From NCBI RefSeq assembly GCF_019345525.1, contig NZ_JAHKRA010000001.1:1-64000 (forward strand): 64,000 nt of DNA, read 5' to 3'. This document shows positions 43,610 through 53,295 of this stretch, in pieces. Positions within the stretch are counted from its first letter, which is position 1; every line of letters begins with the position of its first letter. The notes under the pieces were generated by a model that searched no databases, was not told the origin of the DNA, and saw only the letters and a list, made by a program, of their open reading frames with translations. The translations under genes and the position numbers were made by a program. Source of the stretch: Flavobacterium sp. NKUCC04_CG (lineage in GTDB: Bacteria; Bacteroidota; Bacteroidia; Flavobacteriales; Flavobacteriaceae).

Positions 43610-46423
43610 ATGCACTTAGTTTTAGAAAAACCTTATATTAAGCGTTTACTGTTGTTGTTTTTACTTGTAAATACTGCGCTATGGAGCCAAGTTACGACCA
43701 CTCCAGATATCAGCTTAAAAACCGATATCGAAATTCTCGCCGCTAATGAATCACTAGTATCCATCGTGGCTTCTTTAAAAAACAACAGTTCTAAAGATTT
43801 TGTTGGAACCTTAGACGTGGATACCAATGAATTTATTAGCCGAGTAAACAAAGGCCCCATTTCAATTCACCTCGCAGCAGGAGAATCTTCTTATTTACCG
43901 ATAAAATTATGGGTTAACAGACAGCATCCGGCAGGTAGCTCACTGATTAAATTTAACGTCATCAATTTAAATAATGACAGCTCCGCGAATGCTCATACGA
44001 CAATCACGATTGCACCAAAGCACCAAATTCGCATAGTACCGTTAGAAACACAAATCATGATGAAGCAGGTAGGCGACTCCATACGAGCGAGCGTACGTGT
44101 ATTCAATAATGGAAATCAAACAGAACGCATTAAATTGATCGCGTCGTTTCCGAAACTAGCGTTTCAAAATACCCAACAAAACAAAGAAATAGAACTCAAA
44201 CCCTTTACGGATATCACCATTCAATTCAGTAAAATTATCGATCGCGAATTGATGTCATTGGAGTATTTTACGGTAAATATAGCCGCCTTATACGAAAATA
44301 ACGATTTTATAGGAAATACCCTTTTTACGGTTCAAAATGCATCAGGAGATCGTCGCTATTCACCTCAAACCAATAATGGCTATACACCCAATCATTGGAA
44401 CAGCAACAAAATAAGCCTTAGTGCAAGGGATTTAGTAGGCCAGTTTCCATCTTATTCTCTATTCGCAAAAAATGAAATGCAACTCAATAAAGGAAAATTG
44501 GCGTTTAGCGTGGATGGTACTTATTGGAATCAATCTGTACTCGAACCGCTATTTACCAATACCTGGGTTGAATATGAAGAGAACGGCAAAGGTTTGCTGT
44601 TGGGAAACATACAAGAAAATGAACTCGAAATGAATCTAGCAGGGCGCGGAATTAAAGCCTATACTGTTGGAGAAAATCAAGAGAAGATAACGGAGTTAGG
44701 CTTTATCGATAAAACTTATAATCTCATTGGCGCCTCGACTTGGGATACTCAAGGCTTTGCCGCTTTTGCAAAACACAAATTTGAATTCAGTGATAAGACA
44801 AAGGTCTATAGTTCTGTTATTTTCGATAGAAACTACGGTATCGACAGTTATATCGCGTCCAATAATTTAGCCTATACGCCAAATCAAAACTGGAATTATG
44901 AGTTCCGATTATCCAATGGTTTTACCGGAGCCAGTACAACAGATTACAAACTTCCCTATAAACCCTCTTTAGCAGTCGGGGCGAATATTCAAGGAAATGC
45001 AGGCGCTTATCAATTGATTAGTAACAATTATTACAGCAGTGGCTATTATCCGGGAATACGAAAAGGGATTTTATCTTTTGACGAGCGTATTTCAAGAAGC
45101 TTTAACACTTATCTGATCTGGGCGGGTATCAATTATTATAACTACAGGCCGGAATATATAGATGAAGCTTTCAGTTATCAGAATGATTCGGAAAACTTTC
45201 GCGGGGAATGGGGAATAAATTTTTCACTTCCCTCGAATTTTAGATTGAGTATTATTCCTCAGTTTTCCTTTGAAAAAGGACAATTTTTTATACAGCCTAG
45301 CACCTCATTTCAAGAAATCCGTTATCAATCCTATATTTTAAACGAAACGGTAAACTGGAGCAGTAAAAACCAAAAGCATTTATTGTATTTATCCATGAAT
45401 CAAGGTATTGCAAGATATCCTTTTTCAGCTGACAACCAATTGATACACAAAACACAATTGACCTGGAGCTTCCAAGGATTTCAAGTGAGTACTTATTTTC
45501 AACAGGGAAATTTTATGCTTACAGAAGGTTTGTTTAACGCTTTTAATTCCAATGAAAAACTGGAACGTCTATCCATCATGCCCAGTTATCGACAGAGCTT
45601 TTGGCAAGAGCGCTTATCTATCAATCTCAGTGCCATGTACAGCAAAGACACTTTTTCAGGTGATAATTATATGATTGCGGCTACTAGCGAATGGAAAGCG
45701 TTTAAGAATACCACTGTCTTTGTGTCGTTGAATCAATATTATTATCAAAACAACCAATACGAAACTCAAAACAGTTATTTGCAAGCCGGTATCAGTCAGG
45801 CCTTACCCAATACTAGTAGCACCATAACAGTCAAAAAAGGCACTATTCAACTTTTTTGTTATTACGACCGCAACACGAATGGCATTTATGACGATGGCGA
45901 CGAGCCTGCTGCTAATAGGATTGTGATGATCAATGAGTCGGCTTTTGTTACCCAGAAAGACGGTACGGTTAAATACAGAGGAGTTCCTTATGGCTCATAC
46001 CACATTTCTTTAAAAGGTAAAAACTGGATGGCCGAAGAATACGACGAAAACCTGGTTTCCAAAAACTTACAGCGATCTATCCCACTTCAAGAAACAGGTA
46101 ATTTAAGAGGAAAATTTGAGTATGTATTCAGTCAAAACTTGCAGTTTGAAGTAACTGGAAATCGCTCCGGTCTTGGGGTGATTCTAAAAAACCAACAGGG
46201 CAAAGTGTTTGATTTTAAAACCAACGACCAAGGGGAATTCATGGCCTATCTGCCCTTAGGTACTTATGAGATAACAGTGGACCACAGCCTGTTGCCTAAA
46301 AACGTTTATACCGAAGAAACCAGTAGAAAACTAGTTATTAGCAAAGGCAATTCACAGATTATTGAGCCTATTATCCTAAAGGTTAAAGAACGCAAGGTCG
46401 ATATTAAGCGTTTTGGAAAATAG
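43610..46423 (+). CDS. Usher-like outer-membrane barrel protein
   Basis: A 937-residue protein with signal peptide (YIKRLLLLFLLVNTALWSQ). Residues about 25-240 form beta-sandwich domains (NESLVSIVASLKNNSSKDFV, IRIVPLETQIMMKQ). About 270-790 shows the long alternating-strand pattern of an outer-membrane barrel rich in aromatic residues (WNYEFRLSNGFTG, FNTYLIWAGINYYNYRPEYI). The C-terminal about 140 residues carry a SdrD-like B domain (YYDRNTNGIYDDGDEP) and a carboxypeptidase-regulatory-like domain (GLGVILKNQQGKVFDFKTND). Canonical ushers also have a barrel flanked by soluble domains, but I cannot match the known usher motifs. Its place after pilin, chaperone and adhesin makes it the export pore candidate. 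Confidence 0.7.
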   Translation: MHLVLEKPYIKRLLLLFLLVNTALWSQVTTTPDISLKTDIEILAANESLVSIVASLKNNSSKDFVGTLDVDTNEFISRVNKGPISIHLAAGESSYLPIKLWVNRQHPAGSSLIKFNVINLNNDSSANAHTTITIAPKHQIRIVPLETQIMMKQVGDSIRASVRVFNNGNQTERIKLIASFPKLAFQNTQQNKEIELKPFTDITIQFSKIIDRELMSLEYFTVNIAALYENNDFIGNTLFTVQNASGDRRYSPQTNNGYTPNHWNSNKISLSARDLVGQFPSYSLFAKNEMQLNKGKLAFSVDGTYWNQSVLEPLFTNTWVEYEENGKGLLLGNIQENELEMNLAGRGIKAYTVGENQEKITELGFIDKTYNLIGASTWDTQGFAAFAKHKFEFSDKTKVYSSVIFDRNYGIDSYIASNNLAYTPNQNWNYEFRLSNGFTGASTTDYKLPYKPSLAVGANIQGNAGAYQLISNNYYSSGYYPGIRKGILSFDERISRSFNTYLIWAGINYYNYRPEYIDEAFSYQNDSENFRGEWGINFSLPSNFRLSIIPQFSFEKGQFFIQPSTSFQEIRYQSYILNETVNWSSKNQKHLLYLSMNQGIARYPFSADNQLIHKTQLTWSFQGFQVSTYFQQGNFMLTEGLFNAFNSNEKLERLSIMPSYRQSFWQERLSINLSAMYSKDTFSGDNYMIAATSEWKAFKNTTVFVSLNQYYYQNNQYETQNSYLQAGISQALPNTSSTITVKKGTIQLFCYYDRNTNGIYDDGDEPAANRIVMINESAFVTQKDGTVKYRGVPYGSYHISLKGKNWMAEEYDENLVSKNLQRSIPLQETGNLRGKFEYVFSQNLQFEVTGNRSGLGVILKNQQGKVFDFKTNDQGEFMAYLPLGTYEITVDHSLLPKNVYTEETSRKLVISKGNSQIIEPIILKVKERKVDIKRFGK

Positions 46424-46441
46424 CGGTATTTATACGAGCCA

Positions 46442-46470
46442 GAGCAGCTCCATAAACTAAAGTGCTGCTC
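46442..46470. terminator. Possible terminator between usher-like gene and the convergent gene
   Basis: GAGCAGC (46442-46448) pairs with GCTGCTC (46464-46470); a short T-run follows on the plus strand. Weak signal, may act for both converging genes. Confidence 0.4.
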
Positions 46471-47260
46471 GGTTTCTTTTAATGGGTGTGCTTTTTATTT
46501 CTTGGGTTCTACTTATGGGCACCCCTCTAGCATCCAATAAAATCACCTTCATGTACGATACTACTTGCATTGAATTGGCCGCTTCAATACTGATTTCATT
46601 GCGCTGGTTTTCCCCTTCTTTCGGATTGACAATTTTTTGTTTTATCCACCAAAAAAACTTTTGCTTTTCCGGATCAAAATCAAAAGAGACCGATTCAATG
46701 GGCTCCACTTTGGTACCCGTTTTCTTAACCAATTCCATGACTTTACAATAATCTAATCCGGCTTCTTCCGGTAAGTAATGTTCTTTTTGAGGAAAGTTAA
46801 ATGAAGATATGATGTTTTTTTTATCGTCTAAGGCAATGCCAATGCAATACTTAATTTGAGGATTGGGATAGTAATAATAATAGAAAAAATATTTGGTTTT
46901 ACAGGCATACATATCTACGGGAGGGTAGCGTCCACTAAATTTCTGAATGCTGTCGTAATTACTTATATCTACCGACTTAAATTTCATTTTGGAAAAAAAC
47001 TCATCGCCTACATAGGCTTGTAATTGTTGCTCTAAAGTCTCTTTCACCGGTAGGATTTCGTCGGCAACCAAACTAATGTCTAAGGATTTTGATGCATATA
47101 CCCATCCCTTAGCGTTTATACCGTCAAAACTAAAATTAAAAACCGGACAAGGCGAACTGTATTCCTTAGATTGAAAATCGCCAGAAATGGTTTCTTTACA
47201 TTGTGCCCTAGTGAAAAACGACCCTAAAACAAAAAATAAGACAATAAAAATAATTTTCAT
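46457..47260 (-). CDS. Hypothetical secreted protein
   Basis: A 267-residue protein with signal peptide (MKIIFIVLFFVLGSFFTRAQ). The mature part has several aromatic-rich stretches (YACKTKYFFYYYYYPNPQIK, FDFDPEKQKFFWWIKQK) and three cysteines near the N-terminal half. I do not recognise a family. It ends in basic residues (IKRNRAAL). It is transcribed toward the usher-like gene and stands alone. Confidence 0.65.
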   Translation of the reverse strand: MKIIFIVLFFVLGSFFTRAQCKETISGDFQSKEYSSPCPVFNFSFDGINAKGWVYASKSLDISLVADEILPVKETLEQQLQAYVGDEFFSKMKFKSVDISNYDSIQKFSGRYPPVDMYACKTKYFFYYYYYPNPQIKYCIGIALDDKKNIISSFNFPQKEHYLPEEAGLDYCKVMELVKKTGTKVEPIESVSFDFDPEKQKFFWWIKQKIVNPKEGENQRNEISIEAANSMQVVSYMKVILLDARGVPISRTQEIKSTPIKRNRAAL

Positions 47261-47371
47261 TTTAACAAAATTTTAAAAAAACGAAATTAATCAATTATCT
47301 CATTTAAAAAACATTTGAAAGCAAAATATGCAGCACAACAGTTCCACGTGATTAGGACGTCATGCTGCCTC

Positions 47372-48010
47372 TTAAATGGAAAGCATATTGCCCAAATAAG
47401 CCGCTTTTATTTCCCATAATTCCCCTATGCTTTCTCTTCTAAATATTTTGTCGTTAAAAAAAGAATTATCGCTGGTAAACAGCAACTCCTCTGCATTGAG
47501 AACCGATTTAAATCGATGTAGAAAAATGCCTTTATTAAAATCGACCAAGACATAGATATTTCCTTCGACCAAACCTAAAAGATTGGCTTTCTGACAAATC
47601 GCAAAACTACTGACCCGAATAGTCGGTGTCATGTTTTCGCTAATAACCTGAAATGCAATCTCACAGTGATCCAAAAAGGGAAAGTGATAAGCGCGTAAGC
47701 TAGGTAAAATCTTTTCAGACTGCAACACATACTGAAATTGCATATCTGAACTGATCATTTTGACCCCAACATTATCCTTACCTTCAGCTGCATAGGGTAG
47801 TTTTAACTTATTAACTCCATAAAGAAGTTCATTTAAATCAATATGATGGGTTTCACAGACATCGATAACCGAATCAAACTGCATACTATTTCTTTTCTTC
47901 CAAGAAGAAATCGTGTTGGGTTTTACCTTCAAAATTTTAGATAACTGCAAATCAGTCTTCACATTTAAGTGAGTTTTAAGTCGTTTTAAAATAATATTTG
48001 TATCTAGCAT
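47372..48010 (-). CDS. CI/LexA-like regulator with degenerate S24 domain
   Basis: The 212-residue protein has an N-terminal helix-turn-helix of the phage CI type (about 5-65: LKTHLNVKTDLQLSKILKVK, PNTISSWKKRNSMQFDSVI) and a C-terminal S24-like beta fold (about 115-210). In S24 proteases the motif GDSMxPT carries the catalytic serine; here it reads SENMTPTI, with N126 in that place. The lysine of the second motif appears as histidine (H165 in GIFLHRF). Self-cleavage is therefore unlikely, and the domain probably serves dimerisation or ligand sensing. Palindromes upstream (48027-48037 and 48110-48147) may be its operators. Confidence 0.82.
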   Translation of the reverse strand: MLDTNIILKRLKTHLNVKTDLQLSKILKVKPNTISSWKKRNSMQFDSVIDVCETHHIDLNELLYGVNKLKLPYAAEGKDNVGVKMISSDMQFQYVLQSEKILPSLRAYHFPFLDHCEIAFQVISENMTPTIRVSSFAICQKANLLGLVEGNIYVLVDFNKGIFLHRFKSVLNAEELLFTSDNSFFNDKIFRRESIGELWEIKAAYLGNMLSI

Positions 48011-49116
48011 TCCATATTCACATTATGTGTTATACACTTAACTATCGACTTAAAATCGAAGTTCCTTGCTTTATCAAATCTCCTCTATTGATTTAAGAGC
48101 AAACTCTATTTTATACACTTGTTGCAAAACAAGGGAGTGTTTATAAAATAGTATTTAATCGCCAATAGTGCAGTTATATAAATCTTTATTCAAAAAACAC
48201 ACCAATTATATGTCTAACTATTTTCACAATCAAAATAGCGACAAAATAAAAGGCATTATGTCTAATTTAGACTCCAAAAAACTCAAAAGTCACATTTATT
48301 ATATCACTTTACCGAATTAAATTCACTTTATAGCTAGGCACACAACAAGATATAAAAACACAAAAAGCTGAAAAACAAGAATTTAAAACGATTTAAACCG
48401 AAATTTAAAATCCTCAATTATATTAAAAAAAAACATATTTATTTGGTTTAAAAAACAATGTATCCATAACTATCTAAAAATAATTATCTAATTCTTAAAA
48501 AAGAGCTGCTGTTCATCCCTAATCCATTCGATATCATTCTGCATTTTGCCGCAAATGTACTCCATATTACAATTTACAAAAAAAATATTTTCTATAAAGA
48601 AAATACGGAAATAGATCAAATGCATGTTTGATTTTTTTAAATATCCTCAAATTATTGCCCAGAAGTCCACAGATAACTAACGATTAAGTCCCCAATATGC
48701 CGATATAGTAAAAATATCTATTCCAAAACGAAACATTCGTCATTTTTGACACAAAACGTATTAAACCTGACCGTTTGTGATTCGTTTTAAAACTCATTTT
48801 TTTGGTATAAACTTCTTCTTATTGCTCCTAAATAAATGCCACGGTAATTTTATAAACAATACTAACAAAGGTATGGGCGCGACCTCCAAAAGCGCGATTG
48901 AATTTTGATATATGGTTTGTACGGACTAACGCTAAAAACCAAACCGATATTGCACTGTGATTCCACTGTTTTTGCGGTTATTTCCGCTTTGTATTTTAAA
49001 CAAACTAAATGAGACCATACCTACCTCAACAACAACTTTTATCTAGCGATATAGGACTTTTTTATAGGGAACTCACACCAATCGCCACAAAAGTAATAAC
49101 TTTGAAAAAAAACAAC
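48011..49116. other. 1.1-kb region without genes, containing palindromes
   Basis: No coding frame was recognised here. Next to the CI-like gene lie the palindrome GTGTTATACAC (48027-48037) and an imperfect hairpin (48110-48147) sharing TATACACT. The remainder is AT-rich. The right end carries a TAnnTTTG-like element (TAACTTTG, 49097-49104) near the start of the phosphodiesterase gene. Confidence 0.5.
48027..48147. promoter_or_regulatory. Candidate operator palindromes of the CI-like regulator
   Basis: GTGTTATACAC (48027-48037) is a perfect dyad around a 3-bp centre. TTTATACACT (48110-48119) pairs with AGTGTTTATAAA (48136-48147), and inside it CTTGTT pairs with AACAAG. Both share the TATACAC core. 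The first lies 17 bp before the start codon, suited for autorepression. Confidence 0.45.
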
Positions 49117-50058
49117 ATGAAAAAGCTGTTCCTGTTTCTACTTCTTCCCTTTCACGCTATATTGTGGTCGCAATCCTTTGAATTGGTTCCTTTAGGCGTA
49201 TATGGCGGCGGCGATGAAAGCAACCTTTCGGCCTATTTAATTGGAGAACCGGGTAAAAATGCATTTTTAGCTTTGGATGCCGGAACACTGCGTTCGGGCA
49301 TTCAAGTTGCCATCGCCAACCAAACCTTTACAGCTACAGAAGCGGTTGTATTAAAATCTTATATCAAAGGATATTTTATCTCCCACGGTCACTTGGATCA
49401 TTTGGCCGGTTTGATTATCAATTCCCCAGACGACAGTAAGAAGAATATTTATGCGATGGACTATGTGATCGATATCTTTAAAAAATATTATTTCACCAAC
49501 GGCCCTTGGTCGAATTTCGCCAATGAAGGTGCAAGTCCTGTGCTCAACAAATACACTTATAAAAAGCTGGACACGCAAACCAAACAAAAAATAGAAAACA
49601 CCGGCTTACAGATAGAAGCATTTGAACTAAGTCACGGTGATTTTAGCAAAAGTTCGGCTGTACTGGTTGAGAACAATGTAGGAGCTGTTGTTTTGTATTT
49701 AGGAGATACCGGCGCTGATCGCATAGAAAAATCGGACAATCTAGCCCGTTTATGGAAAAATACGGCTCCACTACTGCAATCCAAAAAACTAAAAACCATA
49801 TTGATTGAGGTATCCTTTCCCAATAGTCAACCCGAAAATGCTCTATACGGTCATTTAACACCAAAACTCTTAGTAGAAGAGCTCCAAGTATTGGAATCTT
49901 ATGCCGGAAAGGGAAGTCTCGATCGTTTTAAGGTGATTATTACCCATTTAAAACCCGGTGGTGACCAAATCGAGACCATTAAAAAAGAGTTGGAAGAAAA
50001 CAACCCATTAGGCCTTGACTATATTTTCCCAAAACAAGGAGAGCGCCTTCTTTTTTAA
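49117..50058 (+). CDS. Secreted class II 3',5'-cyclic-nucleotide phosphodiesterase (CpdP-like)
   Basis: The 313-residue protein from the ATG at 49117 has a signal peptide (MKKLFLFLLLPFHAILWSQ) and the metallo-hydrolase core GYFISHGHLDHLAGLIINSP with the zinc-binding HxHxDH motif. FELSHGDF, LYLGDTGAD, YGHLTPKLLVEEL and IITHLKPGG supply the remaining metal ligands. These segments are diagnostic for class II cAMP phosphodiesterases (yeast PDE1, Vibrio CpdP), which hydrolyse cyclic AMP in the periplasm. The start was chosen so that the signal peptide is N-terminal; an upstream ATG at 49009 would place 36 unrelated residues before it. Confidence 0.88.
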   Translation: MKKLFLFLLLPFHAILWSQSFELVPLGVYGGGDESNLSAYLIGEPGKNAFLALDAGTLRSGIQVAIANQTFTATEAVVLKSYIKGYFISHGHLDHLAGLIINSPDDSKKNIYAMDYVIDIFKKYYFTNGPWSNFANEGASPVLNKYTYKKLDTQTKQKIENTGLQIEAFELSHGDFSKSSAVLVENNVGAVVLYLGDTGADRIEKSDNLARLWKNTAPLLQSKKLKTILIEVSFPNSQPENALYGHLTPKLLVEELQVLESYAGKGSLDRFKVIITHLKPGGDQIETIKKELEENNPLGLDYIFPKQGERLLF

Positions 50059-50073
50059 TAGAGATGCACAGAC

Positions 50074-51387
50074 TTATTCGACTTTTTTAGGTTGCGGAAA
50101 TAAAAGTAAATCGACCAAGTAAAAAAGCACAAAACACACGAATGAGGGTACTACCCAAGCCAAGTCGTATTGTTGTAGCGGAATCCAGGATTTAAAAAGC
50201 GCTATATTTTCTTTCTGAAAGTTGAAGCGGGCAGCAAACTCGAGTAAAGCAATAACAGATGTAGCTCCGACAGCCCCGATAAAAGGGGCTTTTCTAAAGA
50301 CTATTTTTCCAAATAAAACGATATACAAAACCATTGCTAAGGTGATTGGATAAACCACCGCTAAGAAGGTACTGGCATATTCAATTATTTCATCTACCCC
50401 TTTTACAGCAAGTACACTGGACGATATACAGGTTGCAATAACCACAACCCTATAACTGAGCAAACCTTTGGTTAGACCGCTGAAGAAGGTTCCCACAGCA
50501 CAAGTCAAGGCGATGGCCGTTGTTAAACAAGCCAGAGCTACACATAAAGACAAAGCAGCCGTACCACTGGTGCCCAATATATTTTGGGATATATGCAGCA
50601 ACAAATCGGAACGTTTATAATCGGTTGAAGTATCATAACCCGAAGTGGCTCCTAGATAGACCAAACCTCCGTAGATAAACAACAAACAAAACATAGCAAT
50701 CATTCCAGCTGCCATAGTAATCTTGGTTTTCTCACTTATAGTAACATAACCTTTGGCTTTGGCTGCCAATATTATTATGCTTGCAAAAATAACCGAGGCC
50801 AACACATCCATCGTTTGATATCCCTCTCTAAATCCATTTATAAAAGCTTCTCCAACAGGGGTATCTGTACCCAAGTCAGTGCTCAACGGATTCCATACTC
50901 CCATAGCAACCAGTACGACCAATATAAGCAACAGTAAAGGTGTTAAGAATTTACCTATAATATCAACTACTTTAGACGGCGATATAGACAACAACAAGGT
51001 TATTGCAAAAAAGATAATAGAAGAAATAATTGGACTAAAATCGGGAACCAATGCCACTACTCCTACTTCAAAAGTAGTTGCTGCTGTACGTGGAATTGCG
51101 ACCAAGGGACCGATGCTCAGCATGATTACTATAGCCAAAATCACCGCAAAATACTTATTGATTCGCGCCCCCAAATCGGTAAAGGTTTCACCGGAAAACA
51201 ATACGGCTAGAATTCCTAAAAATGGCGCTAAAATAGCCGTTAAACTAAAACCTGAAATGGAGGCAATCCAGTTAACTCCGGCATTTAAGCCTAATGTTGG
51301 AGGCAACAATAAATTGCCTGCGCCAAAAAACATAGCAAATAGCGCAAATCCAATTGTTACGGAGTCGCTGATTTTTTTAGAATTCAT
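50074..51387 (-). CDS. brnQ: Branched-chain amino acid transporter BrnQ
   Basis: A 437-residue membrane protein of the LIVCS family with about twelve transmembrane segments. The N-terminal GFALFAMFFGAGNLLLPPTL, VAIPRTAATTFEVG and YAAVYP-like (FLAVVYPITLAMVLY) segments are diagnostic. It imports leucine, isoleucine and valine with sodium ions. It converges with the phosphodiesterase gene (15 bp between stops). Confidence 0.93.
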   Translation of the reverse strand: MNSKKISDSVTIGFALFAMFFGAGNLLLPPTLGLNAGVNWIASISGFSLTAILAPFLGILAVLFSGETFTDLGARINKYFAVILAIVIMLSIGPLVAIPRTAATTFEVGVVALVPDFSPIISSIIFFAITLLLSISPSKVVDIIGKFLTPLLLLILVVLVAMGVWNPLSTDLGTDTPVGEAFINGFREGYQTMDVLASVIFASIIILAAKAKGYVTISEKTKITMAAGMIAMFCLLFIYGGLVYLGATSGYDTSTDYKRSDLLLHISQNILGTSGTAALSLCVALACLTTAIALTCAVGTFFSGLTKGLLSYRVVVIATCISSSVLAVKGVDEIIEYASTFLAVVYPITLAMVLYIVLFGKIVFRKAPFIGAVGATSVIALLEFAARFNFQKENIALFKSWIPLQQYDLAWVVPSFVCFVLFYLVDLLLFPQPKKVE

Positions 51388-51711
51388 TTAAAAACGGTAT
51401 TAAATAGTAAATTAAAAACAAAGTCACTTGTTTTTAATCCACGCCAATATATTTATATTTAACATTAAGAAATACTATAATATCATATAAGTAGTAGTGC
51501 TATTATTTTGCAGTATATTCTATTTTTATACGCGATTTACATCCATATCGGTATAAATCGGTTTACAAATATAACCTTATCTTGGAATTATCTCCATAAA
51601 TCTAATAAATTCTACCCATTTACACTTCAGCTTTGTCTACTTAAACTTCAACAGTAAACCTATATGGGAACGGTTTTTGAGTATATACTGCTTGAAATCA
51701 AGAATATATTC
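51388..51711. other. Divergent promoter region between brnQ and ypdA
   Basis: This 324-bp AT-rich region separates two divergently transcribed genes and should hold both promoters. No coding potential or clear inverted repeat was seen. Confidence 0.5.
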
Positions 51712-52686
51712 ATGAACCACTTCTACGACATTATTATCATTGGCGCCGGTCCTATAGGAATCGCTTGTGCTTTGGAAGCCAAAAAGAAAAACAAAAGCTA
51801 TTTGATCCTTGAAAAAGGTTGTTTGGTAAATTCCTTATATCATTACCCAACCCAAATGCAGTTTTTCTCTTCTTCGGAATTATTGGAATTGGACAACATC
51901 CCATTTACCAGTATAGAAAACAGACCCAAACGAAACGAAGCGCTAGAGTATTACAGGCGTATCGTAGAATCTCGCGATTTAAAAATACAACTATTTGAAG
52001 AGGTATTAGGTGTTTATAAAACCGATTTTTTCAACATTCAGACTACCAAAGCCAATTATACCGCTACCCAAGTGATTGTTGCCACGGGTTTCTATGACGT
52101 GCCGAATTATTTACATGTTCCCGGTGAGGAACTCACCAAAGTGGCACATTATTATAAAGACCCTCATTATTATGCACAACAAAAAGTAGTTGTGGTTGGT
52201 GGTAGCAATTCATCGGTTGATGCAGCCTTAGAATGTTATAGAAAAGGGGCTAAAGTCACTATGGTTATTCGAGATAAAGCCATCGGAAGTCATGTGAAAT
52301 ACTGGGTTCGTCCCGATATAGAAAACCGAATTTCCGAAGGATCTATACAAGTGTTTTACGAAAGTCATCTCACGGAAATATACTCGGATCGTGTTTCGAT
52401 AGCCACTCCTAATGGCTTGTTTGAACTTGCTAATGATTTTGTCTTGGCTTTGATTGGATACCGCCCCAATATCGAATTTCTAGAACGAATTGGCGTTTGT
52501 TTTAGCTCGGATTCAAAAAAGGTTCCCGCTTACGACCCCCAGTCGATGGAAACCAATATAAAGGGTTTGTATTTAGCTGGAGTGGTTTGCGGTGGACTCG
52601 ACACACATCAATGGTTTATAGAAAACTCGCGAATACACGCCAAACAGATTTTAAACCATATCGACAACGGTTCAACCCCTAAATAA
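51712..52686 (+). CDS. ypdA: YpdA-like bacillithiol disulfide reductase (NADPH, FAD)
   Basis: The protein starting MNHFYDIIIIGAGPIGIACA has 324 residues and an FAD-binding Rossmann fold (IIIGAGPIGIACALEA), the YpdA-type segment YHYPTQMQFFSSSELLELDN, ATGFYDVPNYLHVPG, and the second nucleotide site VVVVGGSNSSVDAALE. The end has LYLAGVVCGGLDTHQWFIEN. It lacks the CxxC of thioredoxin reductase, as YpdA does, and is thought to reduce bacillithiol disulfide. The start at 51712 is preferred since the upstream ATG at 51664 gives a non-homologous extension. It ends 5 bp from the Fur-type gene, which is convergent. Confidence 0.88.
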   Translation: MNHFYDIIIIGAGPIGIACALEAKKKNKSYLILEKGCLVNSLYHYPTQMQFFSSSELLELDNIPFTSIENRPKRNEALEYYRRIVESRDLKIQLFEEVLGVYKTDFFNIQTTKANYTATQVIVATGFYDVPNYLHVPGEELTKVAHYYKDPHYYAQQKVVVVGGSNSSVDAALECYRKGAKVTMVIRDKAIGSHVKYWVRPDIENRISEGSIQVFYESHLTEIYSDRVSIATPNGLFELANDFVLALIGYRPNIEFLERIGVCFSSDSKKVPAYDPQSMETNIKGLYLAGVVCGGLDTHQWFIENSRIHAKQILNHIDNGSTPK

Positions 52687-52691
52687 GTTAT

Positions 52692-53117
52692 TTATTTGGT
52701 CGAGCAAACACCGCAAATACCGCGAGCCAAAACTTCGTATTCCTGCAATTGAAAGCCCGACGGAATCTCGATTTCAGGAATGTGTACTTGGGTTAAGCAA
52801 ATGGTTTTTTTACATTGATTACATATAAAATGTACATGGGTATCTCTATGGCTGTCTTCGGAACAACGGGAATCGCATAGGGCATATTTAACTCCAGTAC
52901 CGGTACTTATTTTATGTATAACGCCTTTTTGCTCAAAAGTCTTTAGTGTTCTATAAAGGGTAACCCGATCGGACTGCCCAAAACCACCTTCGATATCGCT
53001 AAGGTTTACTGCCTGTGACTGCGCTTTTAAAAATTCTAATACCAAAATGCGCATTGCGGTAGGCTTAATATGCTTACTCAACAATTCGGTTTCCAACTGT
53101 AATTTACTGATAATCAA
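52692..53117 (-). CDS. Fur-family metal or peroxide regulator
   Basis: A 141-residue protein with the Fur winged-helix (about 15-75: KPTAMRILVLEFLKAQSQ, SDRVTLYRTLKTFEQKGVIH) and the metal-binding part (CSEDSHRDTHVHFICNQCKK, with CNQC and the C-terminal CGVC). Both zinc cysteine pairs are present. It resembles the Fur/Zur branch without the long C-terminal extension. The target is unknown, though its position beside the thiol reductase gene is suggestive of a redox role. Confidence 0.87.
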   Translation of the reverse strand: MIISKLQLETELLSKHIKPTAMRILVLEFLKAQSQAVNLSDIEGGFGQSDRVTLYRTLKTFEQKGVIHKISTGTGVKYALCDSRCSEDSHRDTHVHFICNQCKKTICLTQVHIPEIEIPSGFQLQEYEVLARGICGVCSTK

Positions 53118-53295
53118 AACATTTATTTTTTAATTCCAATTAATAAAGTGTCTTTAAATTTAACCTCAGCCGTTATTTACCAGTAAAAGCATGGCGTTAG
53201 TTATACTTTTAAGACGAAATGAAGGTATTTCTTAACTTAAAAAAGTACCTTTATTTTTTAAACATAATAATAATCTCAATTTACAATTAATCCCC

